Assembly: GCA_964410125.1 (NCBI GenBank)
Contig: CAYPGQ010000005.1
Location: forward strand, 33,141-97,140
Origin: G020348385 sp964410125
GTDB taxonomy: Bacteria; Acidobacteriota; Aminicenantia; Aminicenantales; Aminicenantaceae
Reading direction: 5' to 3'
Length of the DNA stretch: 64,000 nucleotides
Below are positions 1 through 9,900 of this stretch, in pieces. The position numbers and the translations under genes are program-made. How positions within the stretch are numbered: the stretch's first letter is position 1; every line of letters starts with the position of its first letter. The notes beneath the pieces were generated by a model. That model made no database searches, was not told the origin of the DNA, and saw nothing but the letters and a program-made list of their open reading frames with translations.

Positions 1-2
1 AA

Positions 3-2564
3 GACCGGTCCAAATTGCATTTGATGCCATGGCCCGCACACATGATCGTTGAATCCGGAAAACTTCGTTTGAACTCCGGTTTTAGGGTCATTTGGCAAGG
101 TTACGAGGAGCCGCGGTTGTCAAGAGCTGTGGACCGATTCGGTCACCAGTTTAAGGAGGTGACCGGTATTCCCCAATCTTCGATGATCGAGCCGGATGAA
201 GCTGCCTTTTCTCTTGCCATTCACTGCGAGGGACCTGGTGAAGATGTCCAATCCATAAGAGAAGAGGAGTCCTACACCCTTCGTGTAAGCTTCTCTGAGG
301 TCGTTTTAAAAGCACCCACGCCGGTCGGTGTTTTGAGAGGGCTGGTGACACTTTTTCAACTCATCGAAAAGGGTAATGAGGGCTATTATATTCCGGCTGT
401 CTGGATACAGGATGAGCCTCGTTTTCCATGGAGAGGATTACTGATCGATGTCTGCCGGCACTGGATACCGATGGAGGTTATCAAACGGAACCTGGACGGT
501 ATGGCGGCTGTGAAGCTCAATGTTTTGCACTGGCACCTCTCCGAGGATCAGGGATTCCGTGTGGAATGCAAGAGCTTTCCCAAACTCCATGAAATGGGAT
601 CGGACGGATTATATTACACACAGAAACAGGTGCGCGAAATATTGGATTATGCCCGGGACCGCGGGATCCGGATAGTGCCAGAATTTGACATGCCCGGACA
701 CACGACAGCCTGGTTTATCGGGTATCCAGAGTTAGCCTGCACCCCCGGTCCTTTCGAGATCGGCCGTACCTGGGGAGTGCAAAATCCGTGTATGGATCCC
801 ACACGAGAAGAAACCTACATGTTCCTCGATACTTTCATCGGAGAAATGGCAGCGCTTTTTCCCGATGCCTATTTCCACATTGGCGGTGATGAGGTAAACG
901 GAATAACTTGGGACAGCAATCCCGATATTATAGCTTTTAAAAAACAGAAGGGTATGCAGGACAATCATGATTTGCAGGCCTATTTCAACAAAAGAATCCT
1001 GGCTATCGTTCAAAAACACGACAAAAAGATGATTGGATGGGATGAGATCTTCCATCCTGATCTTCCCAGGGATGTGGTAGTGCACAGCTGGCGGGGTCCA
1101 AAATCGTTAGCTCAAACGGCCCGCGTGGGCTACATGGGAATCCTCTCTAATGGATATTATATGGATTATATCCTGTCGGCCGCACATCATTATCGAGTTG
1201 ATCCTCTCGGTGGCGATGCGGCTGAGCTGACAGAGGAAGAAAAGACCCGCATTTTGGGAGGAGAGGCATGCATGTGGGGAGAGTTTGTCGTGCCCGAGAC
1301 AATAGATTCACGGATTTGGCCAAGAACAGCAGCAATTGCCGAGAGATTCTGGTCCCCTCAAGGTGTCAACGACGTGGAGGATATGTATCGCAGGTTAGAA
1401 AAGTTGAATTCAATACTGGATATGTTTGGGCTAAAACACCGGAATTACTATCCAGTGATGTTGAAGCGCGTGGCAGGGGAGCATCCTATTGATGCACTCA
1501 AAGTTCTGGCGGAGATCGTGGAACCGGTGAAGTATTACACACGGCCGAGAACGCGTGCTTATACCCAAATGACACCTCTCAATCGGTTGGTGGATGCGGC
1601 TCGTCCTGAAAGCCATAAGGGACGAAAGTTTGCAAACATGGTGGAGAAATTTCTGGCTGATACTCCAAGCTACAAAGTCAAAAACAAAACGATCCAAGAG
1701 TGGTTGGTCGAATGGCGAAACAACCATGAGGTCTTAAAACCAGTATTGGAAGATTCCCCTTTGCTGGAAGAGATCATCCCACTCTCAGAGGATGTGGCTG
1801 CTCTAGCAGATGCCGGACTCCAGGCTATGGATTATCTGGAGGAAGGTCAGCAAGCGCCTCTCTCCTGGCTGGATGACGTGGTATCCTTATTGAGCCGTCC
1901 GAAAAAACCAGAGTACGAGCTTGTTGTTAAAATTGTGCCGGCCATCCAAGATCTGGTCCATGCTGTCCGGCCTCCATTGGTCAATGAAGACTTCGAGGAT
2001 GGGGAGGCTCAGGGTTGGGAGCCGAATATTCCGGGAAACTGGAAAGTCGGCGGGGAATCGGGGACCCATTGCTACCAGCTTCAAGATCCAGGAACTCAGG
2101 GAAAGGTGAGAGCCCCCACATCGTGGTCTGTACTGAAAGATTTTGATATTTCCTGTTTTATTTTTACCGGGCGTCTCAGATGTAAAGCGGGTAGAGATAA
2201 TCCGCATAGAGATATGGTCGTCATCTTTCATTACCAAGATCCCACGCATTTTTATTATGTCCACTTCTCGGCCGTCAGTGATGAGGCCCACAATATAATC
2301 GGCCTTGTGAATGGCAAAGACCGGGTGAAGATCAATCATGAACCGCCAGGAGAATCTGTCGCCAGACTGACAGACATGCAATTTCACGAGTTCAAAGTTA
2401 CCTGTAATGCAGAGACCGGCGAAATCAAAGCATATTTGGACGACATGAGAATACCGATCTTAACGGCGGTGGACACGACGTTAGGACATGGGTTGGTTGG
2501 ATTGGGATCGTTCGATGACATCGGGAGTTTTGACGACATCAAGCTTTGGGGAAAAAAGGAGTAA
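3..2564 (+). CDS. GH20 beta-N-acetylhexosaminidase, 5' end cut off by window
   Basis: The gene encodes a glycoside hydrolase of family 20, which releases terminal GlcNAc or GalNAc from glycans. The frame is open to the left edge, so the start and probably a signal peptide lie outside the window. The first in-frame start codon inside it is a TTG at base 15. Numbering from there, an N-terminal GH20b-type domain spans about 1-130. The TIM barrel begins near F137 (FPWRGLLID). The catalytic pair is D292-E293 in HIGGDEV, where the Asp orients the substrate acetamido group and the Glu is the acid. After about residue 655 comes a C-terminal beta-sandwich (VNEDFEDGEAQGW onward) of LamG/DUF1080 type, probably carbohydrate-binding. 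The stop lies 4 nt before the next gene, so the two are probably co-transcribed. Family certainty is high. The exact substrate is unknown. Confidence 0.95.
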   Translation, partial: DRSKLHLMPWPAHMIVESGKLRLNSGFRVIWQGYEEPRLSRAVDRFGHQFKEVTGIPQSSMIEPDEAAFSLAIHCEGPGEDVQSIREEESYTLRVSFSEVVLKAPTPVGVLRGLVTLFQLIEKGNEGYYIPAVWIQDEPRFPWRGLLIDVCRHWIPMEVIKRNLDGMAAVKLNVLHWHLSEDQGFRVECKSFPKLHEMGSDGLYYTQKQVREILDYARDRGIRIVPEFDMPGHTTAWFIGYPELACTPGPFEIGRTWGVQNPCMDPTREETYMFLDTFIGEMAALFPDAYFHIGGDEVNGITWDSNPDIIAFKKQKGMQDNHDLQAYFNKRILAIVQKHDKKMIGWDEIFHPDLPRDVVVHSWRGPKSLAQTARVGYMGILSNGYYMDYILSAAHHYRVDPLGGDAAELTEEEKTRILGGEACMWGEFVVPETIDSRIWPRTAAIAERFWSPQGVNDVEDMYRRLEKLNSILDMFGLKHRNYYPVMLKRVAGEHPIDALKVLAEIVEPVKYYTRPRTRAYTQMTPLNRLVDAARPESHKGRKFANMVEKFLADTPSYKVKNKTIQEWLVEWRNNHEVLKPVLEDSPLLEEIIPLSEDVAALADAGLQAMDYLEEGQQAPLSWLDDVVSLLSRPKKPEYELVVKIVPAIQDLVHAVRPPLVNEDFEDGEAQGWEPNIPGNWKVGGESGTHCYQLQDPGTQGKVRAPTSWSVLKDFDISCFIFTGRLRCKAGRDNPHRDMVVIFHYQDPTHFYYVHFSAVSDEAHNIIGLVNGKDRVKINHEPPGESVARLTDMQFHEFKVTCNAETGEIKAYLDDMRIPILTAVDTTLGHGLVGLGSFDDIGSFDDIKLWGKKE

Positions 2565-2568
2565 TCTC

Positions 2569-3561
2569 ATGAATAGCAAACCGATCCTTAGACGCGAGTT
2601 TTTGAAAAAATGCGCAGTGGGTACCGCCGCGATAGGAATGATATCTGCAGGAAAATTATTCTCTGGACGACCGGAATTACTCTACGATGCAAAAGGACTG
2701 CCCACGGTTATTCACGGAAAGACAGGAGCCAGGGTTCCGCGTTTAGCTGTGGGCTGCGGAAGCCGGTTTTGTGCTGTCGAGGACCCAGAGAAAAGCCAGG
2801 CGCTTCTTAACTATGCCTTGGACAGCGGATTCTATTATTGGGATACTTCCCATAACTATGTTTACAATGGTGTTGTGAGTGAAGAGCGGCTCGGCCTTGT
2901 GCTGAAACACAGGAGGAAGGAAGTCTTTTTAGCCACCAAGGTTGGCAACCGAACTTACGATGGAGCTATGCGTAATATCGAAGAGAGCCTAAAGCGTCTC
3001 AATACCGATCACCTGGAAATTCTCCAGATCCACAGCATCCTGTCCCTCGATGATGTGGATAAAATAGGGGCGAAAGAAGGTGTCTTCCGTGCTGTCCAAA
3101 AAATGAAAGATGAGAAAGTCACGAAGTTCATCGGCTTTTCAGGTCATAGCAATGCCGATGCAATGGCTGCCACGGCCAAACGTTTTGATTTCGATACCAT
3201 GCTGATCGCATTGAACCATTATGCGGAGAGAAAAGGGGATATGGAAAATTTTGCTATCCCTCGGGCGGCAGAGAAAAAAATGGGAATAATCGTGATGAAG
3301 GTGATCCGTCCTCGGGAAAATATCAAAGGTCTAAAAGCCGAGGATCTGATTCGATATGCTTTGAGCCTCAAGAAACCTCACGTGGCTGTTATCGGGACGG
3401 ATAGCCTGGAAGTCGTGAAAAAAAACCGGGAACTGCTGAGGAATTTTAGCTCGATGAGTCCGGAAGAAATGGAGAAGATAAAAGGGGCCCTCGAGCCCTT
3501 TTTTGCCGGAAACGAAATGCCTTGGATGCAGCCAGGCTACACCGATGGGATAAGCATTTGA
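2569..3561 (+). CDS. Tat-exported aldo/keto reductase
   Basis: The gene encodes a 330-residue NAD(P)H-dependent aldo/keto reductase with a TIM barrel. The start at ATG 2569 is chosen because AAAAAGGAG lies just upstream and because it exposes a twin-arginine signal (LRREFLKKCAVGTAAIGM), so the protein is probably exported folded with its cofactor. The tetrad Asp and Tyr are visible as D92 and Y97 in WDTSHNY. The Lys is in LATKVG and the His in LQIHSI. It sits 4 nt after the GH20 gene and overlaps the following membrane gene, so it belongs to the amino-sugar operon. A longer reading frame from 2488 overlaps GH20 without a ribosome site and was rejected. The substrate cannot be told; an oxidised sugar is an inference from context. 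Confidence 0.93.
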   Translation: MNSKPILRREFLKKCAVGTAAIGMISAGKLFSGRPELLYDAKGLPTVIHGKTGARVPRLAVGCGSRFCAVEDPEKSQALLNYALDSGFYYWDTSHNYVYNGVVSEERLGLVLKHRRKEVFLATKVGNRTYDGAMRNIEESLKRLNTDHLEILQIHSILSLDDVDKIGAKEGVFRAVQKMKDEKVTKFIGFSGHSNADAMAATAKRFDFDTMLIALNHYAERKGDMENFAIPRAAEKKMGIIVMKVIRPRENIKGLKAEDLIRYALSLKKPHVAVIGTDSLEVVKKNRELLRNFSSMSPEEMEKIKGALEPFFAGNEMPWMQPGYTDGISI

Positions 3562-4670
3562 GGGAGAATTTCATAAGCCGTCTGTCCTCCCTGGATGCAT
3601 TCCGTGGCATTACCATTGCAGGTATGATACTGGTAAACAATCCAGGGAGCTGGCAGCATGTGTACTCGCCCCTTCGTCATGCCGAGTGGCACGGCTGGAC
3701 ACTCACTGATCTTATTTTCCCTTTTTTCCTGTTCATTGTCGGCGTTTCCGTTTCTCTTGCTCTTTCGAAAAGAATGGAGAGAGCGGACAGCCCTTTTTCT
3801 CTATACACAAAGATATTCCGAAGAAGCCTCATCATTTTTGCTCTCGGGATTGCGCTTCATTTGCTATTTCGGTTTGATTTTGTGCACCTCCGGATTCCGG
3901 GCGTCCTGCAACGCATTGCCATCTGCTATCTTGTCTCGGCACTGATTTTTTCGAAGGTGGGGATCAAAGGTAGAGTCGCGATCATTTTTTTTCTTCTGAT
4001 CGGCTATTATTGGGTGATGAAACTTATTCCTGTACCAGGATATGGAGCAGGAGTGTGGGATTATCAGGGAAACCTCTGCGGGCATATCGATACAAAACTT
4101 CTGGGAGGACACCTGTACAAACTCCAATTCGACCCGGAAGGGATCCTCAGCACTTTTCCTGCCATTGCAACCACTTTGTTTGGAACCCTTGCAGGGGACT
4201 GGCTCCGAACCTCTAAAAATGTGCTCCAGAAATCGGGAGCGCTTATAGCTGTTGGGATCATGCTGACAGTTTCCGGGCTGCTTCTTCATCCGCTTTTTCC
4301 AATAAATAAACAGCTATGGACAAGCTCTTATGTCCTTTTTGCAGCCGGAGCGGCTTTGATTCTTTTAGGGTTATGTTTGGGGCTGATGGACGGTTTTGGG
4401 GCGAAAAAATGGGCTTATCCCCTTCTTGTTCTGGGCACAAATGCGATATTTGTTTATGTTGCTTCAACGGTTATGGTGAAGTTGCTGCTTGTGATAAAGG
4501 TTTCGACGAACAAAGGGGCAATCGCTCTCTATGCATACATCTACAATCATCTGTTGGTGCCGTTGGCTGGCCATCTTAACGGGTCCCTTCTTTTTCCTTT
4601 CTTGCTCCTTTCCCTCTGGGTTCTTATCATGATTCCTTTATACCGAAAAAAAATATTTATCAAAATTTAG
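3558..4670 (+). CDS. DUF5009/HGSNAT-like membrane acyltransferase
   Basis: The gene encodes a polytopic membrane protein of about 370 residues, resembling heparan-alpha-glucosaminide N-acetyltransferase (DUF1624/DUF5009 family). In lysosomes that enzyme moves acetyl from cytosolic acetyl-CoA to luminal glucosamine. The family opening is clear: RLSSLDAFRGITIAGMILVN, then HAEWHGWTLTDLIFPFFLF with its conserved His residues. About ten hydrophobic segments follow. No ATG is suitable. TTG 3558 overlaps the TGA of the preceding gene, has GGGA 7 nt upstream and gives a compact N-terminus; TTG 3522 is an alternative. With GH20 next door, a role in acetylating or deacetylating amino sugars at the inner membrane is plausible but inferred. 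The repeat half-site CCTGAATTATTTAC follows the stop directly. Confidence 0.88.
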   Translation: MRENFISRLSSLDAFRGITIAGMILVNNPGSWQHVYSPLRHAEWHGWTLTDLIFPFFLFIVGVSVSLALSKRMERADSPFSLYTKIFRRSLIIFALGIALHLLFRFDFVHLRIPGVLQRIAICYLVSALIFSKVGIKGRVAIIFFLLIGYYWVMKLIPVPGYGAGVWDYQGNLCGHIDTKLLGGHLYKLQFDPEGILSTFPAIATTLFGTLAGDWLRTSKNVLQKSGALIAVGIMLTVSGLLLHPLFPINKQLWTSSYVLFAAGAALILLGLCLGLMDGFGAKKWAYPLLVLGTNAIFVYVASTVMVKLLLVIKVSTNKGAIALYAYIYNHLLVPLAGHLNGSLLFPFLLLSLWVLIMIPLYRKKIFIKI

Positions 4671-4684
4671 CCTGAATTATTTAC
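4671..4684. repeat. Solo terminal-motif half-site
   Basis: CCTGAATTATTTAC starts right after the stop codon of the DUF5009 gene. It differs by two bases from the terminal motif CCTGAATTATTCAT of the elements at 23257, 51601 and 13376. No matching right end is visible before the next gene, so it reads as a decayed or solo end. The rest of the gap to 4892 shows nothing I recognise. Confidence 0.5.
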
Positions 4685-4892
4685 GAGTTTAGACCCTCTA
4701 CGTTCGACCATCACAGTACTCTCGCGGGTGGGCCGGATTGGTTCGCCAATTCCGAATTTTAAAGAGGTGATCCAGGAGCCCGGTGAAGATGGAACCGGAC
4801 CCGACAAAGTCGGCTTCCCTCGAAGGACGATTCGTGAATGCTAGATCCTCAATGGTGCTCCGGACATGCCTGATGGGAGAGAACCGTTCAGG

Positions 4893-5036
4893 CTAATCTT
4901 GGTCGGGCGGTTTCGTGAGGTCGCGGAGCATGTCCACGATATTGCTTGCGCCTCCGATTATGACGATAATCACCAGCAGAGAGTAGCCTGAAAGAGTAAA
5001 AATTAGAACAGCTTTCCATAACAGTTCCCAATTCAT
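4893..5036 (-). CDS. 47-residue symporter small accessory membrane protein
   Basis: This is a small gene of 47 codons plus stop. The product starts MNWELLWKAVLIFTLSGYSL, continues with a second hydrophobic stretch LVIIVIIGG, and ends in an acidic tail (TKPPDQD). It forms one transmembrane helix with a short cytoplasmic tail. Its ATG overlaps the TGA of the symporter gene (ATGA), and GGAGGT lies 6 nt upstream inside the symporter gene, so the two are translationally coupled. Several SSS-family symporters are known to be followed by such one-helix proteins, and this matches that pattern. A role in symporter stability or assembly is inferred. Confidence 0.8.
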   Translation of the reverse strand: MNWELLWKAVLIFTLSGYSLLVIIVIIGGASNIVDMLRDLTKPPDQD

Positions 5037-6550
5037 CTCTTTACCTCCACTAGTTTGGTTTTATCGGGGAATATCAGGGATCCGAGGATCATCCCAAGGA
5101 ATGCGATCAAGAATGTCATAACACCGATAAACTTATCGCTCAGGTAGAAGGGCACGTTTTCCCCCGTTGTCCAAGGCCCGATTCCCAGGATGGCCAACAG
5201 GCCGGCATACAGCGCGATTTTTGCTCCGGTTTTGCTGGCTTTTTTCCAGTACAAACCTGCAGTCACGACGGTAAAAGCACCCGCCAGGTAAATGGTGCCG
5301 GTGACTGCCATGTAATTCCAGAGAGATACGGGTGCTTCGAACCACAACCCCCAAATAAGCAAAAAGATGCCAATAGCAACGATACAAATGCGTGTGATCA
5401 GGAGGCGGCTTTTGTCCGATAGGTTGTCTTTTTTCAAGGGAGCGACGATGTCCTGAGTGATCACAGAGCTCCAGCTGAGCAGGTAACTGTCATGGGTGGA
5501 CATAAAAGCCGCAAACATGCCGGCCGCAATCAGTCCCAAAAAGCCGCTGGGAAGTACTTTTGCTATAAAGATAGGCATGCCGAATTGGCTGTTCAGGGCA
5601 TCTGGTCCTTGAAAGGCCGCCAATAGCTTGGGTGATTGGGAGATGAAGATGAAAGCGCAAATGCCCCAGAGCATCGGGATGACCCGGCGGGCCAGATAAG
5701 AAACAGAGCTCCAAGCGTAGAGTTGTTTAGCCACTTTAGGTGTTTTGGCTGACAGGGCTCGGAGGGTCCCGGACTGCCAGAGAGCTCCGGCCGAAAAGGT
5801 AAGGATAACCATAAAAATCACATACAGGCTTCCAAATCCTGATCCTTCACTGATGGGATTGAACCAAGATGCGCTGTCGACCGAAGGCGGCGCTTTGAAG
5901 AGATTTGCCCAGCCAACCTTGGAAATGGCGAACCAAGATCCGATGAGCATCCCTATGGACAAGACGACGAATTGCATGAAATCGTTCAGAACCACAGAGA
6001 CCATTCCGCCCAAAACCGTATAGACAAGCACCATAATCAACATGGCAGACATAAAAAGCTTCAATCCCGCCGGGTTGCTGTATCCGGTAACACCCATCAT
6101 GAACCTGGCGCCTGCCTGAAGAAATAGACCCATGTTCAAGATCCCTCCCAACGCCAGGATGATACCCCCAACGATCCTCACATTTCTCCCAAAACGCATC
6201 TCATAAAACTCCGGGATGGTCATAACCCGCAGCTGCCGTAGCTTATAAACGATAAAACCCGTCAGTCCTATGGCCAGGATACAGAAGGTTTCGATGATCC
6301 CCACATGGAAGGCCGAAAGGCCGTGTTTAAATCCCAGCTCGGCGTTGTACATGACAGTTACAAGCCCCAGCTCTGTTCCCGTAAGGGTTGCGATGGCTAT
6401 GAAAAGCTTGAGCGAGCGGCCTGCCAGGATAAAATCACTCAATTGCCGGATGTATTTTTTGACGATTATCCCGATCACGACAGGGATACAGATATAAACG
6501 CAGACGATCACCCAGTCGAGTGTTTTGAAATTTGTGGCAAAAACATCCAT
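5033..6550 (-). CDS. Sodium:solute symporter (SSS/SLC5 family)
   Basis: The gene encodes a 505-residue inner-membrane transporter with about 13 hydrophobic helices, in the size range of the sodium/solute symporter family. Recognisable family stretches are the N-terminal DFILAGRSLKLFIAIATLTG, the TIPEFYEMRFG loop after helix 3 and AAGMFAAFMSTHDSYLLSWSS near helix 8, where Na+-site Ser residues usually lie. The start at 6550 has AGGAGG 9 nt upstream. It is convergent with the amino-sugar operon and followed by a coupled 47-residue accessory protein. A sugar or amino-sugar substrate would fit the neighbourhood, but sequence alone cannot fix it. Confidence 0.92.
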   Translation of the reverse strand: MDVFATNFKTLDWVIVCVYICIPVVIGIIVKKYIRQLSDFILAGRSLKLFIAIATLTGTELGLVTVMYNAELGFKHGLSAFHVGIIETFCILAIGLTGFIVYKLRQLRVMTIPEFYEMRFGRNVRIVGGIILALGGILNMGLFLQAGARFMMGVTGYSNPAGLKLFMSAMLIMVLVYTVLGGMVSVVLNDFMQFVVLSIGMLIGSWFAISKVGWANLFKAPPSVDSASWFNPISEGSGFGSLYVIFMVILTFSAGALWQSGTLRALSAKTPKVAKQLYAWSSVSYLARRVIPMLWGICAFIFISQSPKLLAAFQGPDALNSQFGMPIFIAKVLPSGFLGLIAAGMFAAFMSTHDSYLLSWSSVITQDIVAPLKKDNLSDKSRLLITRICIVAIGIFLLIWGLWFEAPVSLWNYMAVTGTIYLAGAFTVVTAGLYWKKASKTGAKIALYAGLLAILGIGPWTTGENVPFYLSDKFIGVMTFLIAFLGMILGSLIFPDKTKLVEVKR

Positions 6551-6976
6551 CTATACAGGCCTCCTCTTATTAGTCTTCCCAAATCTTTCTGATCCAGGGA
6601 ATAGTGGCTTTGAATGGTTAAGAAAAGTATCAAAATAAAAAATAAAAACCATATCTTGGATAATATCATTGTTTTCATAATCGCAGGCAACAGCAGAATT
6701 TTACAACAACGGACTCTTTTTTCAAATGAATTTTTGAGGACAGATGACCTGTAATCGATACACACTCCAAGTTCTTGCTTCCTGAAAAAGGGAGAGGGTA
6801 GTTTGGCATGTTTTTTGCTTGTTCATCTAAAGTTAAATTGTCGACATTGAATGACCGGATGGAATAGATTAACATATTTGTATTGTCTAATAAGTATTGC
6901 AACTTTTTTGCGACAATAAAAGTTATTAAACATGTAGGATTTATAGGGAATAGGACAACGTAAACTTTGGAGGAAA
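6551..6976. other. 426-base divergent intergenic region
   Basis: This gap separates the minus-strand symporter from the plus-strand fusion gene at 6977. It should hold promoters for both. The one motif I can name is the sigma-54-like site at 6804-6818. The reading frames here (up to 85 codons) have no recognisable protein character. The last 100 bases before 6977 are AT-rich. Confidence 0.5.
6804..6818 (+). promoter_or_regulatory. Possible sigma-54 promoter (-24/-12)
   Basis: TGGCATG, four T, then TTGC reproduces the -24/-12 consensus TGGCACG-N4-TTGC with one mismatch. The GG (6805-6806) and GC (6817-6818) dinucleotides are 10 nt apart, the required spacing. It points toward the gene at 6977, with an untranslated leader of about 145 nt. 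I did not find an enhancer-binding protein in the window, so regulation is inferred. Confidence 0.4.
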
Positions 6977-9900
6977 ATGATGTTTGCTTGTTACATTAAA
7001 AGGTATTTATTGATATTCACAATTATCTATATAGGAACCGTGTCTGCGGCCTCTCTTGTTCATGCCCAATATTTTGGACGAAACAAGGTGCAGTATGACA
7101 AATTCGATTTCAAAATTCTGAAGACACAACACTTCGATGTTTATTTTTATCCTGAGATGGAAGAATCGGCTCAACTGTCCGCTCGGATGGCTGAGCGTTG
7201 GTATGCTCGTCTCTCACGGATTTTTAACCATAAGCTCAAAGGCCGCCAACCCCTGATCTTATACGCTAGCTCTTCCCACTTCCAGCAAACGACCACTATC
7301 TCTGGGGCCATCGGGGAAGGAACAGGAGGAGTGACCGAGTCTTTTAAAAGACGTATCATTCTTCCGGTTGGAGGCTCCCTAGCAGCAACCGATCGCGTGA
7401 TCGGTCATGAGCTTGTCCATGCTTTCCAGTATGATCTCACTTCCCAAAATCGTTCGAGTTATGCTGGAGCTAGTTCAGGGCTAGCGCGTATTCCGTTGTG
7501 GTTTATTGAAGGTCTGGCCGAATACCTGTCCATCGGTTCGATCGATCCCAACACAGCCATGTGGATGCGGGATGTGACGCAGAGGAAGGAACTTCCCACC
7601 ATTAAAAAAATGGACGATCCTTACAAGTATTTTCCCTACAGGTATGGTCAGTCACTCTGGGCCTACATCACTGGGAAGTATGGGGATGAAGCAGTGGCAT
7701 CCTTGATGAAACAAGTGAGCCGCGTCGGAGAGCTGGAGTCTGCAATGCAAAAGGTTTTGAATGTGAACTTCGAGCAGTTGACAAAGGAATGGCACCAGGC
7801 CATGAATGAAACATATAATCCGATCGCAGAGAAAACCCGGCTTGTCGAAAAAAATAGCCGTCCTCTTTTTAAGGCAACAAAGGAAAATAGACTGAATGTT
7901 TCGCCTACTCTCAGCCCGGATGGAAGCCAGATCGTTTTCCTTTCAAGCCGAGATCTGTTTTCGATCGATATGTATTTGGCCGATGCAAAGACGGGAAAAA
8001 TCATTCGCCGATTGGTAAAAACAGCTACAGACCCGCATTTTGATAGTTTGCAGTTCCTGAATTCCTCTGGCTCTTGGGATTCCAAGGGAGAGCGGTTCGT
8101 TTTTGGCGGTATAACCAAAAGTGAGCCTGTTCTTGTCGTAGTCAACACAAAAACCGGCAAAAGAGAGAAAGAGGTCGTTTTCAAGGAATTGGGGGAGATA
8201 TTGAACCCGACCTGGTCTCCGGATGGGCGTTTCGTCGCCTTTTCTGCTCTTGATGGCGGCTTGTCGGATATTTTTTTGTTAGACCTTGAAACCGAAGAGT
8301 TGAAAAAGCTGACAGACGATCCCTTTTCCGACCTGTATCCTTCTTGGTCTCCAGATGGCCGCACCATTGCCTTTGTCACAGACCGCTTTTCCAGTGACCT
8401 CTCGATCCTTAACATCGGGGACTTTCAGATGGCCTTGTTGGATCCCGACACGGGCGATATCGAGAAGATCCGAGGATTTCTCGGGGCGAAAAATATCAAT
8501 CCTCAGTGGGCTCCTGATTCGAAAAGCCTTTTCTTTATGTCCGATCGTAATGGCATTTCCAATGTGTACAGAGTCGATCTTGTCAGCGAGGAAATATCCC
8601 AGGTAACAAATCTCTTCACAGGTGTAAGCGGCATCATGGCCCAAAGTCCCGCCATTTCGATTGCGCAAGAGACCGGCCAGATGGCTTTCAGCGTCTATTC
8701 GGAGAATAATTACAGCATCTACGCCATCGATTCTTATGAACTCCTTTCCGGGGAAGAGCCTAATGGTGATTTTGGAGAGATCTTGCCGTCCCTGCTCCCG
8801 CCAAGAAAAAAAGGTGAAGGAGAGGTGATCGCTCTCCTCAACAACCCGCTGTATGGACTACCTGAAGAAGCCGATTTTGAAATTTCCGATTACAAGCCGA
8901 AACTGGCTCTGGATTATGTCAGTCCTGGCCAGATGGCTGTGGGTACAGACCGATTCGGGATGTATGCTGGTGGGGGGATCATGCTGAATTTCAGCGACAT
9001 GCTCGGCTATCACAACTTGTTCACCATGGCGCAGGTCAACAGCCGAGTCGAAGATTCGACTCTGTTGGCTGGGTACCAGAACACGAGGAGCAGATTGAAC
9101 TGGGGAGCTGTTGTGCAGCGGATTCCTTATGTGTATGGCGGGGTTTCTATGGGATATGGGGACTTTTTGGGACAGACGGCTCTTCTCGAACAGGAATACA
9201 TCTTTCGCCAGGTCAATTATCAAGCATCGATTTTTGCCTTCTATCCTTTCAATAAATCCCGCCGATTCGAACTGTCTGCGGGCTACCGGTTGATCGATTA
9301 TCAACAAGAAGTCCGCACGCGGGCTTACACGATCGATGGGTTCTTTTTGGACCGAATCAAGCAGGAATTGGATGCTCCGGATAGTCTGTATTACGGATTT
9401 TTCACGGCAGCTTTTGTGTATGACAGCTCCTTCTTTGGTGCTACGGCACCAATCCTTGGGCAGAGCTACCGTATCGAATTTACGCCCTATTTTGGAGGCA
9501 ATCTTAATTTCTCTTCTCTGCTCGCCGATTACCGGCGCTACCTTATGCCCGTAAGGCCGTTCACGCTGGCTTTCCGTATTATGCATTATGGTCGTTATGG
9601 GAATAACGCCACAGACGAGCGTTTTTATCCCTTGTTTTTAGGTTATGAAACTCTGCTCCGGGGATACAATTCATCCTCGTTCGGTTTCGACGAAAATGAC
9701 GTTTATGCGCAGCTGTTCGGAAACAAGCTGATGATAGCCAATGTAGAACTTCGTTTCCCGCTTTTTGGGGTTCTTGGTTTAGGAAGAGGATATTACGGTA
9801 TCCTTCCGGTGGATTTTGTGGCCTTTTACGATGCCGGGATAGCTTGGGGGTATGAAGTCGAAGGTGACGCCGAGAGTAAACCCTTCTTTTTGGGCGGCAA

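Noticed and set aside
4685..4892. Short plus-strand frame at about 4785-4895 (35 codons)
   Set aside because: It has no ribosome site and no recognisable character, and it runs into the well-supported minus-strand small gene.
7663..8415. 250-residue reading frame on the minus strand
   Set aside because: It lies wholly inside the propeller part of the 1021-residue gene, is Ser/Arg-rich and has no family features, so it is an antisense shadow.
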